Below, one piece after another: positions 1 to 9,800 of a stretch of 64,000 bases of DNA. Made by a program: the position numbers and the translations under genes. Numbering within the stretch: position 1 is the stretch's first letter; each line of letters begins with the position of its first letter. Location: positions 1 to 64,000 of the forward strand of contig CANJPT010000006.1 in the NCBI GenBank assembly GCA_947476195.1, written 5' to 3'. The notes beneath the pieces are model-generated. The model searched no databases. It was not told the DNA's origin and was given only the letters and a program-made list of their open reading frames with translations. Origin of the DNA: Lewinellaceae bacterium (lineage in GTDB: Bacteria > Bacteroidota > Bacteroidia > Chitinophagales > Saprospiraceae).

Positions 1-475
1 ATTATTTGAGAACAAACAAGTTGTGGAATCAAACGCACAACAGAATATCGGCCACGGACGGATCGAAACACGAACTTGCAGGATGATTTCAGCTGAAATG
101 TTGCCAAACGCTACAGATTGGATCGGACTAAAAAACTTGGTTGAAATTCCCTCTGAACGCACTGAAGTCACTACTGGGAATACAGCCATTGAATACCGAT
201 ACTACCTGACCAGTTTAGATGAAACAGTTGTAAAACTTAACCAACTTGTTCGCCAGCATTGGGGAATCGAAAATAAGCTTCACTGGGCAATGGATGTTCA
301 ATTTGGGGAGGATTCGAGCCAAAAACAAAGCAATAATGTCCCACAAAATTTGGCATTGATTCGAAGATGTGTACTTAACCTTTTGAAATCTTTTCCCGAG
401 AATATTAGTGTAAATCGAAAAATCTCTAAATGCGCAATTTCAGATGATTACAGGCAGAAAATACTTGACTTTTAA
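1..475 (+). mobile_element. ISAs1-family transposase, C-terminal part (truncated by window start)
   Basis: ORF 23..475 contains RQHWGIENKLHWAMDVQFGEDSS, typical of ISAs1-family DDE transposases. A likely right inverted repeat end (TGCGTTTGCCCTG) lies just after the stop, about 476-488. Confidence 0.85.
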
Positions 476-566
476 TGCGTTTGCCCTGGCCCTGTGTGGC
501 CATTTCCCTGCGATCCAGCAAATACACAAGCACAGGTTTGGTCGCGGATACCAGAAAATACAAAAT

Positions 567-1064
567 ATGGAATACAAAGCATCTCTCGACGCACTTGCAA
601 AAGGAATAACAATCGGAGTTTTTATCCTTTTCATTGCCATCGGGCAACAAAGTGTAAGGGCGATACTTGTTGCTAAAGGCGACACAGCCGGAATTTTAAT
701 TCACTCCGGGATGCTTTTGTTGTTTGTCGCCATTTTATTGGGTAGCTGGCTTTACGCTCCACAATCTTACACACTCGACCGTAACGAACTGACCATTAAC
801 CGACCCATTGGTAAGGTGAAAATCAAACTCGGAGACCTTAAACAAGTTCGGCTACTTGCCGACAATGAAACGAAAGGAACCATCAGGACCTTTGGCGTTG
901 GCGGGCTTTTTGGCTATTTTGGAAAGTTTTATATGCCCGGTATTGGGCACGCTACATTTTACGCTACACAACGAAAAAACAGAATTTTGATCGTAACAAA
1001 TAACGACAAAATATGGATCATAACCCCGGACGACAATAGCATGGCTGAAAAATTAAAACTATAA
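567..1064 (+). CDS. Small membrane protein, PH-like/hypothetical
   Basis: ORF 444..1064. The likely start is MEYKASLDALAKGITIG at about 567. Two hydrophobic segments are followed by a beta-rich PH-like C-terminus. Confidence 0.55.
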   Translation: MEYKASLDALAKGITIGVFILFIAIGQQSVRAILVAKGDTAGILIHSGMLLLFVAILLGSWLYAPQSYTLDRNELTINRPIGKVKIKLGDLKQVRLLADNETKGTIRTFGVGGLFGYFGKFYMPGIGHATFYATQRKNRILIVTNNDKIWIITPDDNSMAEKLKL

Positions 1065-1176
1065 AGACCATAGGAACACGACCATTTGATCCGTTCGAAT
1101 CTGCTTTTCTACCAGGGGTCTGACTTCCGGAATAAAGAAAATAGGAGATCAGGTCAAACGATCCTCCAAATACAGC

Positions 1177-2208
1177 TCAAAACCCCGAACAAACAATACA
1201 CCTGTCGGTTTTGCCAAAACTCGCCTGAAAGACAATCTCCAGGCCGCCCGCGAAGCGTGAACGCGTGCGCGCGATATCTACATCATAAGAAATGGTAGCA
1301 GAAAACTGGTCATTGCCCAATTGTATGGCGGGTACCAGGGTGTTAAGGGTGAATACTGATTTGGGCAGGCTACCACCTCGGAGATAGGCGCCTGCGGTCA
1401 TTTTCATCCCCGCCTGCCCGGAGAAGGATGTTTGATAAAACACACCGGCCATTGTCTGCCACTGAAGGCTGTTAGAGCCCGTTACGGATTGTCGGCGGTA
1501 CAAGGCCCGTGCCTGTATGCTTTGTTTGTTAACGTGGGTTTTCCAGAGCGAACAGGTTCCATAAAAAACCATTCCCACGCCCAGCCGGTTTTCATCGCCC
1601 AGCAGTGAATACACCGGTTTGTTCAGATGCCGCAAGGAAATGCCGACCGACCATGCTGCTTTGTTGTTGTACAATACAAATCCCGACGACAAATCGGGCT
1701 GGAAGATATTGGCACGCAAGAATTTCTCACCATTGCTGTTGGACGGATCATAGGTGCCATTCTGAAACTGTTCGTCGAACTTCAGTTTTTCCGGCTGTAT
1801 GCCCATGGCCAGCCCGCCCAGACTGCCGCCGACAGCCCCGAAGGTTCCATTCCCCAAATGGTGGTGGTAGGAAGCGGTCAACATTCCGTTGCTGTTGTAG
1901 AAGTAGCCCAACGGACTGAAATCGTGCTGAATGCCGATACCAAGTGCGTAGTAGTTCTTTTTGCTGTTTTGCAGGCAGAAACGTATGTCGGCAAATACAG
2001 ATTCGCCCTGATATGAATTCTGGCTTGTGAGGTTGTCCCACTGTCCGCGGTACAAGGCGGCCACCTGCGTTCTGTGTACCGATCCGCTGCCGGTGGCTGC
2101 CGGGTTCAGCAACTGTGGCACCTCAATACTGTTGGCAAAGTGATAGTCTTGCCCCATGGCGAACAATGGAGCGGTAATCAGGAATAAAAAGATTGCTTTG
2201 GCGCGCAT
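1177..2208 (-). CDS. PorP/SprF family type IX secretion system membrane protein
   Basis: Signal peptide followed by QDYHFANSIEVPQLLNPAATGS...YRGQWDN, the typical PorP/SprF N-terminus. It lies directly downstream of giant T9SS-type proteins. Confidence 0.88.
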   Translation of the reverse strand: MRAKAIFLFLITAPLFAMGQDYHFANSIEVPQLLNPAATGSGSVHRTQVAALYRGQWDNLTSQNSYQGESVFADIRFCLQNSKKNYYALGIGIQHDFSPLGYFYNSNGMLTASYHHHLGNGTFGAVGGSLGGLAMGIQPEKLKFDEQFQNGTYDPSNSNGEKFLRANIFQPDLSSGFVLYNNKAAWSVGISLRHLNKPVYSLLGDENRLGVGMVFYGTCSLWKTHVNKQSIQARALYRRQSVTGSNSLQWQTMAGVFYQTSFSGQAGMKMTAGAYLRGGSLPKSVFTLNTLVPAIQLGNDQFSATISYDVDIARTRSRFAGGLEIVFQASFGKTDRCIVCSGF

Positions 2209-2213
2209 GTTGC

Positions 2214-5200
2214 TTATCTGATGAGTTGAACTGTTCCCGCAAAATTCCGGTTCACTCCGTCCGGGAAGACAACGGAAATGGTGAAACGGTAAGAACCAGC
2301 CTCAGCCTTCACACCACGAAACAAGCCGTCCCAGCCGAAAAGACGGTCTTCAGGGGTGGCATTTTCATGGCCTTCAAGTTCTGCCAGGTCGAATACAGTT
2401 TCGTTATATTTATCAAAAATCCTGAAGTAGGCTATCCGAAGAGCCTCCGGTACGTTGCTTCTGGAATAGAAGATATCGTTCACACCGTCGTTATTGGGCG
2501 TGAATGCATTTGGGATGAACAGCGAAGCATCGTAGTCAATGGAGAGGGCTATCCGGACCGTGTCGATTTTGGTGCATCCGTTGTTGTCGGTGGCTACAAC
2601 TGTATAAATAACAGGTTGAATGGGTCTTGAAACAGGGTCAGCGATGGCTGGATCGCTCAACCAGGAGCTGGGATCCCATACAAAATCAACGTCCGCCTTA
2701 TTTACCTTGGCTGATAGGGGAGCATATTCTCCCAGAATCAGGTCATAATAATCCTGTTCAACGTGCAACAGAAGTTCGTTGACGGGAAGTACATACACAA
2801 TAGTATCCTGAAAGCAACCCTCCTTGCTTTCAGCCCTGACCGTATAGCTTCCTGGAGCGAGTCCGTTGTGTATTGCCCCAGGGACATTGTAGCTTGGGCC
2901 ACTTACAAAGAGGTTATCCTGAGGCCCGGTGGTAGCAACCAGATCTGTTCCAGCACCAGCTATACAGTGCAGCGTTGTGGCTACCTGCAGTACTGGTAAG
3001 CGTAATACTTCAAAAGACACGTGTGCAGTGTCGGGGCAAATACCATCGTTTGAAGTATAAAAGGTGGCGGAATAGTTGCCAGCCTGATTAAACGTCCGTT
3101 CAAAAACAAAATCATCCGTCGAATACCCATCACTTACTTCCCACCGGACGGCTGTAGCGCCGCTTGCCTGACTCAGGAAGGAGGCCGTTGCGGGCGCGCA
3201 GGCCTGCGGAAGACTGAAACTAAAATTGGCTTCCGGGATGGTTCTGACTATGACCTCTGTGGTATCTGCGGCTGGGCAGCCCTCGGGCGATAACACCTTC
3301 AAAATTGCCCTGAAATTGCCCTGTGCGCCGTATTCGTGTATAAGTGTGCAGCCGTCGGAAGAAGTTCCGTCACCAAAATACCAGGAGCAGGAAGCGTCTG
3401 GATTATTGCTGACTCCCTGAAACTGAGCCGTAGTAAAAGTGCAGATCGAATCAGTGGCCGTGGCCAGTGCTGTAGGTAGTTCGTGTATGATGAGGCTCCC
3501 TGAGGCCGTGCTTTCACAGCCCCGCTGGGTGGTGACTCGTGCAAACGGCGCGTAAGTGCCCGGTCCTGGGTACACGTGAGAAATATTTCGCTGCTCCGAA
3601 GAGTCACCATCGCCAAACCAGAGTTGTATTCCCGGCGCAACGGAGTTCACCCAGAAACTGACAGGCTCACCCGGACATTTTTGCTGGTCGTGAATCAAAT
3701 CGATATCGGGCAGCGGATAAACGGTAACAGGCAGTGTTACACTATCGTAGCCACAGCCGTACGCATACAACGTGATAAAGTATTGGCCCGGGTATTTAAA
3801 AAGTACTGAAATCGTATCGCCCGAATAGCTTTCGCCAGTGGATACTTTCCAGACAATTTCCGAACCCGGGGTGGCAAAACTGATGACCTGTGCCTGTAAT
3901 CCTTCGCACAGGCGTGTAGTATCAGGCAAGCCAACCAACACGGTCACATCAGGAGAATTCACAACTACCTGGTGCCAGGCGGTATCGGAACCGCACAAAT
4001 TGGACGAAACAAGCCAAATCCCCACGGTATCTGGCTGATCGCCCGTAAATAGCTGGAAGGAAGTGGGCTGATCGAAGGAACCCGTGTACTGGTGTCCATT
4101 GGAAACGTAATAGTTGTTTTGTAACGAATTTCCGTAACTGCCAAGGACAAGTTCTGCAACGCTACCGGAACAGGGTTCATCAAAAAGAATATTGAAATCG
4201 GCCCTCGGCCTCGGCGCCACCTTTATCGTGTGGGTAAATTCAGCCAATCCGCAGCCATTGATCATACTGACCCGCACCTGGTAGGTGGTGTCTGTGATTC
4301 CATCGTAGTAAGTAACCGGGGGCGGATTATAACCGTAATATTTTTGTCCATTCCCCATATCCCAGACATACTGACGGCCGTCGTTCGGACTCAGGTTGGA
4401 GAAATAGACGGTGAGTGGGGCGCAACCTGAATCCGGAAACACAGAAAAACGAATCACTCCAGACAGTTGCTCTGCGGGTATTACCACCTGAGTGCCATCC
4501 GTTACGGTGCAAAGAGGCTCTCCGGTGAGTGGGTTTACGGTAAATGCGGTGTATTGAACGGAATAGCTTCCTGGTTCGGTGTATGCATGTTCGAGCAGTC
4601 CAAGCCCCGAGGTTCCATCACCCCAATCAATCAGGTGAACCACACCCGAAGTGGCCTCTGGCAGCACGCTGACCACTTCACCCCGACAGGCGGTATCCCT
4701 ATCTAAGCTGAATCCGGCCGCTGGTGGGCCATAGACGGTTACTGTTCGGGTATCCAGGTTGCAGGCGTCTGGCAAGCCCGGATTTATGTATGTGTAAAGA
4801 TAGGACGTATCAAGCGCCAGTTGGGAGATGTTCACTACGTTGCCGCTTAGGGCAAATCCGTTGAAGTAGCCTCCTGGAGAGGCATTGGCCAGTTGTACAG
4901 CCAGTTCACTATTGCACACGACCAAGTCTTCGCCAGCTTCCACGGCGTTACCCGGGGCAACATTGACCCTGATAGAGTCGGTACGCCGGCACAGATCGAA
5001 ACCGCGCACGAACACCAACAGATAAGACCCAGGATCAACCGGGTCGAAGTAAAAACCATTGCTGTTTTGAAAAATATGCTCGCCCTCCCAAAAACCGAGG
5101 ATGGTATCGCTGGCTTCCAGATAAATTCTGCCTGTACCAGAGCACAGAACAGTATCCCTGGAATAAATTTCAACATCCTCTGGCGCTATAAACTCAGAAA

Positions 5201-6836
5201 CCACGCTTTTTTCTGCCAATCCGCAGGAATTACTGGCGGAGGCTGTGATCATGTAGGGCCCAAATGCGGCGTTCAGTTTAACTGGAAAACTGTCCTGAAT
5301 AGCACCATTCACCTGGTACAACAGGCTGGAGTCGAATGGAGCAGGGGTAAATTCTGTTTCCAGACAAGCCAGGGCCGGGATGTCGAGGGCTATTTCAATG
5401 GGTAGTTCTACGGTAAAATGAATCGTATCGGCACGCCTGCAAACACCTATTCCACTGTAGGTAAATGCTTCAAAATCTCCCGGAGTATTGGGCACAAAGA
5501 AAATTCCGGAGGTGTCGTTGTAGAAACTTCCTGAAGGCCCCGACCAGTTTCCGGCCGGATAGGCAAATATGCGTATGGTATCAGAATTGATGCAAGCCGT
5601 CACGTCCCCATTCGGATAAGCAATAGCAATATTGGGGGCAGCGCGAAGCGCGAAAGTGTCATAGGCATGAACTTCCCCGCAAAAATTCTTCATGACCGCT
5701 TCGAGAAAATAAATATCGTTTGAAATTGGCAGAAAAATTGGGAAAGTATCCAGTTTAATACCGTTAAGGGTATAGGTCACGTTCGAGTCTAGCTTAATCG
5801 GTGTATAAGTAATCGCAGTACAGGAATCTCCCTGCGCTTGTAAACTGACCGCAGGTAATTTGATAACATTGACAATCACTTCTGCCCGGTCGTTGGCGAT
5901 ACAATTATTGCTGACCTCCAGATAAATCTTGTAGGTGCCTGGCTGTGAGAACTGCATGGCCACAATATTGGTATCTGGCGCTGCCGGATCGGGGTACCAC
6001 TGCCAGCCGCCAGCCGGACCCTCTACATTCCATGAGAAACTGGAACTGGAGAATGAGTTTGCTCCCGTCAACTGCAGGTATTCCAGCGAATCGTCCATGC
6101 AAATATTGTACTCGTTGCCTATTACATTGATTGCATTGTTGGTGATCGGTATCAGTTCGGCATCGGGCGGGTATGATATGGTAAAGGTTCCGGATGAACA
6201 CACCGTATCACATACGTTCCCTACACAGTAGGTTACATTATAGGTCCCACCGTCGGTGAATACATATCCAAGGGTATTTCCGGTGTAATACAGGCTATCC
6301 CCCAGATCCCATACCTCATAATTGACGCCGGCAACGGGACAGTCGGACAGTCCACCCCCCCCACCCACTAATGATCCCTGAAGGGTAACTCCTTCGTTTG
6401 CGCAGGGGTTAGACGACATAAAAAAGTTGGCAACAGGCGGATTCCGGAATGTTAGAATGAAAGCACTGTTGGTGGGGTCGGCCAGTGAGTCGGCCTGGTA
6501 AGTTTGCAAAATAATCGTGAACGACTTCTGATATTGGCAAGTGCCATAAAAGTCAGAAAGGTTGTACACATGCAACTGCGAGGGTGGATTCAAGCTGCCA
6601 GGAACCACCGTAAGGGGGGAATTATCCCCCCAGTCAATTTCAAAATGATCTATACTGTCTTTGCTTGGATCATTCGGATCCACAATGATATTTACACAAA
6701 TCTCTTCCAGTGGACCGGTGATACAGTAAAACTGTACCCCGTCACAAGTGGTGATGGTTGGGTTATTGTAGGTCTGACCGAAAAGCCGGGCTGAAACAGC
6801 CAACAACCCAAGGAGAGACAGGATAGTCTTTCTCAT
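2214..6836 (-). CDS. Giant secreted PKD-repeat protein with gliding-motility-associated (CHU_C / T9SS type B) C-terminal domain
   Basis: 1540 aa, signal peptide, repeated PKD motifs (WGDG..., FGDG...YGAQGNF), and C-terminus FIPNAFTPNNDGVNDIF...GWDGLFRGVKAEAGSYRFTI. Confidence 0.9.
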   Translation of the reverse strand: MRKTILSLLGLLAVSARLFGQTYNNPTITTCDGVQFYCITGPLEEICVNIIVDPNDPSKDSIDHFEIDWGDNSPLTVVPGSLNPPSQLHVYNLSDFYGTCQYQKSFTIILQTYQADSLADPTNSAFILTFRNPPVANFFMSSNPCANEGVTLQGSLVGGGGGLSDCPVAGVNYEVWDLGDSLYYTGNTLGYVFTDGGTYNVTYCVGNVCDTVCSSGTFTISYPPDAELIPITNNAINVIGNEYNICMDDSLEYLQLTGANSFSSSSFSWNVEGPAGGWQWYPDPAAPDTNIVAMQFSQPGTYKIYLEVSNNCIANDRAEVIVNVIKLPAVSLQAQGDSCTAITYTPIKLDSNVTYTLNGIKLDTFPIFLPISNDIYFLEAVMKNFCGEVHAYDTFALRAAPNIAIAYPNGDVTACINSDTIRIFAYPAGNWSGPSGSFYNDTSGIFFVPNTPGDFEAFTYSGIGVCRRADTIHFTVELPIEIALDIPALACLETEFTPAPFDSSLLYQVNGAIQDSFPVKLNAAFGPYMITASASNSCGLAEKSVVSEFIAPEDVEIYSRDTVLCSGTGRIYLEASDTILGFWEGEHIFQNSNGFYFDPVDPGSYLLVFVRGFDLCRRTDSIRVNVAPGNAVEAGEDLVVCNSELAVQLANASPGGYFNGFALSGNVVNISQLALDTSYLYTYINPGLPDACNLDTRTVTVYGPPAAGFSLDRDTACRGEVVSVLPEATSGVVHLIDWGDGTSGLGLLEHAYTEPGSYSVQYTAFTVNPLTGEPLCTVTDGTQVVIPAEQLSGVIRFSVFPDSGCAPLTVYFSNLSPNDGRQYVWDMGNGQKYYGYNPPPVTYYDGITDTTYQVRVSMINGCGLAEFTHTIKVAPRPRADFNILFDEPCSGSVAELVLGSYGNSLQNNYYVSNGHQYTGSFDQPTSFQLFTGDQPDTVGIWLVSSNLCGSDTAWHQVVVNSPDVTVLVGLPDTTRLCEGLQAQVISFATPGSEIVWKVSTGESYSGDTISVLFKYPGQYFITLYAYGCGYDSVTLPVTVYPLPDIDLIHDQQKCPGEPVSFWVNSVAPGIQLWFGDGDSSEQRNISHVYPGPGTYAPFARVTTQRGCESTASGSLIIHELPTALATATDSICTFTTAQFQGVSNNPDASCSWYFGDGTSSDGCTLIHEYGAQGNFRAILKVLSPEGCPAADTTEVIVRTIPEANFSFSLPQACAPATASFLSQASGATAVRWEVSDGYSTDDFVFERTFNQAGNYSATFYTSNDGICPDTAHVSFEVLRLPVLQVATTLHCIAGAGTDLVATTGPQDNLFVSGPSYNVPGAIHNGLAPGSYTVRAESKEGCFQDTIVYVLPVNELLLHVEQDYYDLILGEYAPLSAKVNKADVDFVWDPSSWLSDPAIADPVSRPIQPVIYTVVATDNNGCTKIDTVRIALSIDYDASLFIPNAFTPNNDGVNDIFYSRSNVPEALRIAYFRIFDKYNETVFDLAELEGHENATPEDRLFGWDGLFRGVKAEAGSYRFTISVVFPDGVNRNFAGTVQLIR

Positions 6837-9800
6837 TATCTGATTAATTTAAGAGTTCCATTAAAAATACTGACCTCATTATCAATGAACCGTGCGGCAA
6901 TCACGTATCTGTACGAACCTGCCTCTGCTTTTTGTCCCCTGAACGTACCATTCCATCCGAAAACGGGATTTTCAGGCGTTATCAGACTGCCGGTATCGGT
7001 AACCCGGGCCTCAAAAACCTGTTCGTTGTACTTGTCAAACACCCTGACGTAGTCCAGACTAAGTACCGAAGGACTGCTGCTGCGCACGTAGAAAATATCA
7101 TTGACCCCGTCTTCGTTCGGCGTAAAGGCATCCGGGATATAGATTTCGTCTTCTCTTGTGATTTTTAGCACCACCCTTACCGTGTCTATTCTGACACATC
7201 CGGTTGAATTGGTGACATACACATAGTAAACCATGGATCGTAGCGGTGTGCAGACCGGATTGCTGATCGTAGCGTTGTTCAGAAACAAATCGGGTTTCCA
7301 GACAAAAGTCACATCGGCTTGATTAGAAGTTGTATTGAACTGCACCGATTCTCCGAGGTGTACCTCGAAGTAATCCGTGGCTACCTGCATTTCGACCAGA
7401 TCGGGGGCTGACAAATGAACAACAGTATCCAGCCGGCAACCAATCTGATTCAGGATGGCGATATTATACTCCCCGGTATCGAGGGCTTCGTGAAAATCAC
7501 CAATCTGATAGTAGCCGGGCGCACTAACCGTGACAATATTGGTTGGATCGGTGGATATGCGCAGATCAATAAAGTCCTCCGGGTCACATACCGGATCAAC
7601 CAATATTTCTGCCCGTATTGCATCGTCGAGATGCAGGACAACTTGCCCGGTATCCGGACACAATCCATTGTTACGGGCAGTCATACTTATCAAATGGGAT
7701 CCGGTTGTCGTGAAAAGCAGATCAAATGCTGTTTGGTAGGATACCGGAACACCATTGTCTTTCCAAATGGCATCAGTTGCAGCCGCTGAAATAACCTGAA
7801 ATGATGCCGTTACGGGCACGCAGGTCTGCGGAAGCTGATATGCAATTGCTGCGCTTGGTGTTTCCACTACCTGTAGCTGCGAGGTATCTGAATGGAGACA
7901 CCCGTTCGGGGCAAAAACGGTGAATATGGCCTGATAACTGCCCGCTTGGGTGTATATATGTTCGGCTTCACATTCAGGCTTCACATTTCCATCGCCAAAC
8001 CGCCAGTAACAGTTGACAGGCGGTGGAGTACTGGTTCCTGAAAAAAAGACTTCACGGCCTGTGCAGGCAACATTATTCAATACCGTCTGAATATCAGGAA
8101 GTTCTAATACCTCAATTTGTCTTGTATCGGTAGCCTTACATCCAGGAAGTGTGCTAACCGTGGCAGTAACGATGTAATTGCCTGGGAAAGAATATTCGTG
8201 TAAGGAAGACGTCTGGGTGGTGGAGGTGCCATCGCCGTAATTCAGCAAAACAGCCGAAACATTGGCATTCACCTGAAAAGCAGTCTCTTCGTAAACGCAT
8301 AGGTTCGGGTCTATCACCAGGCCCACCTCAGGAGTGGGATAAACCTGGATTGGCAAATTGATGCTGTCATACCCGCAACCAAATGTGTAGAGGGTGGCCG
8401 AATACATACCTGGCGAGTTGAAGACAACAGAAACGGTGTCGCTGAGGAAGGTATTGCCATCTGAAAACTTCCATAGAACCGGTGCTCCATTGGTAGACTG
8501 GCTGTACAATTCCACCGGAATACCGGTACATAGTGGTGTGTTGGGTGTGCCGATCAGTGCATTGACAGCGGCGGGGTGGACCACCACTTCCTGATAGGCT
8601 GTATCGGAACTGCAGCTATTGGAAGATACAAGCCAGATTCCTATAGTATCGGGTTCGTTCTGGGCATAAAAATGGAAAATTGAGGATATTCCTGATGTAG
8701 CCGTGCTGACTTCTCCGGTAGAGGTGTAATAGGTATTGCTTTCCGGGTATCCGGTACTCAGTATGGAAGCCTCCAGCGGGACACCAGAACAGATTTCGTT
8801 CAAAAAAAGTGCAAAATCAGCCACTGGATTAGGCAGTACTTTAATGATCTGTTCCGATTCGTAAAACCCACAGCCGTTTGGCACGCTCAGACGAATGTGA
8901 TAAATTGTGTCAGCTGCGCCATCCGGATAAGTCACCGTTGGCGGCGAAAAGCCATAAAAACTCTGTCCGTAGTCCGTTTCCCATAAATAATGGTTGTGCT
9001 GAGCTGTGCTCAGATTAACAAACTGCACCGTAAGCGGTGCACAACCGAAATTGGGCTGTGCAACGAAATTCACGGCTCCAGGTGGTAATGGCGCAGGAAT
9101 TTCAACGATGGCCGAATCCCAGATGGTACACAATGGCAGGCCTGTTAACGGATTGATGTTATAGGCCGCGTAATGAAGCGAATACGTTCCGGGTTGGTTA
9201 TAACTGGCCGAGAACGTATTGATAACCCCGTTTCCCCAGTCGGTCTCATATGCTACCCCGCTGATAGCATTGGGCTGTAAGGTGAGCAGTTCACCCTGAC
9301 AAACGGTGTCTCTGTCGAGCATAAAACCGGCCTCTGGCAATGAACGGACTACCAGTGTCAATTCGTCGCTTTTGCAACCAGGAGGAAAGGTGGGGTCAGT
9401 ATATAGGTATTTATAGACTGAATCACGTTTTATCAACGACAAATCAATCATATTTCCTGAAACAGCAAATCCGCTGAAAAATCCGCCAGGTGAGTAGCCT
9501 GTAATTTCAACTGACGAAGCTGTTTCGCAAACAAAGATATCCGTACCTGCCTGAATACTATCCGAAGGGGCAACTTGAATGGTTATAGTATCCCTGCTCA
9601 GGCAAATACCCAGGCCCCGGGTATATACCAATTGGTATGACCCCGGTGTGAAAGGATCAAACCAGGTTTGTCCCTGATACTTGAATAGATGTTCACCACT
9701 CCAGAAGCCTGTCGAATCGCTGGCCCAAAGGGGAAATGATGGCGTCCCCGTGCAAAGTGCTGTATCGGGAGAGAGGATATAGACTTGTTCGGGATAAATC

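Noticed and set aside
1-488. ISAs1 element as the mobiliser of the 91-bp MITEs
   Set aside because: The visible ISAs1 right end (…TTTGCCCTG) does not resemble the MITE TIR (CATACTACTGGACA), so there is no support for a link.
1605-2016. Antisense ORFs inside the PorP/SprF and giant PKD genes (e.g. 1605..1919, 1627..2016, 2193..2630)
   Set aside because: They lie opposite long, well-supported coding frames and resemble no known protein family.
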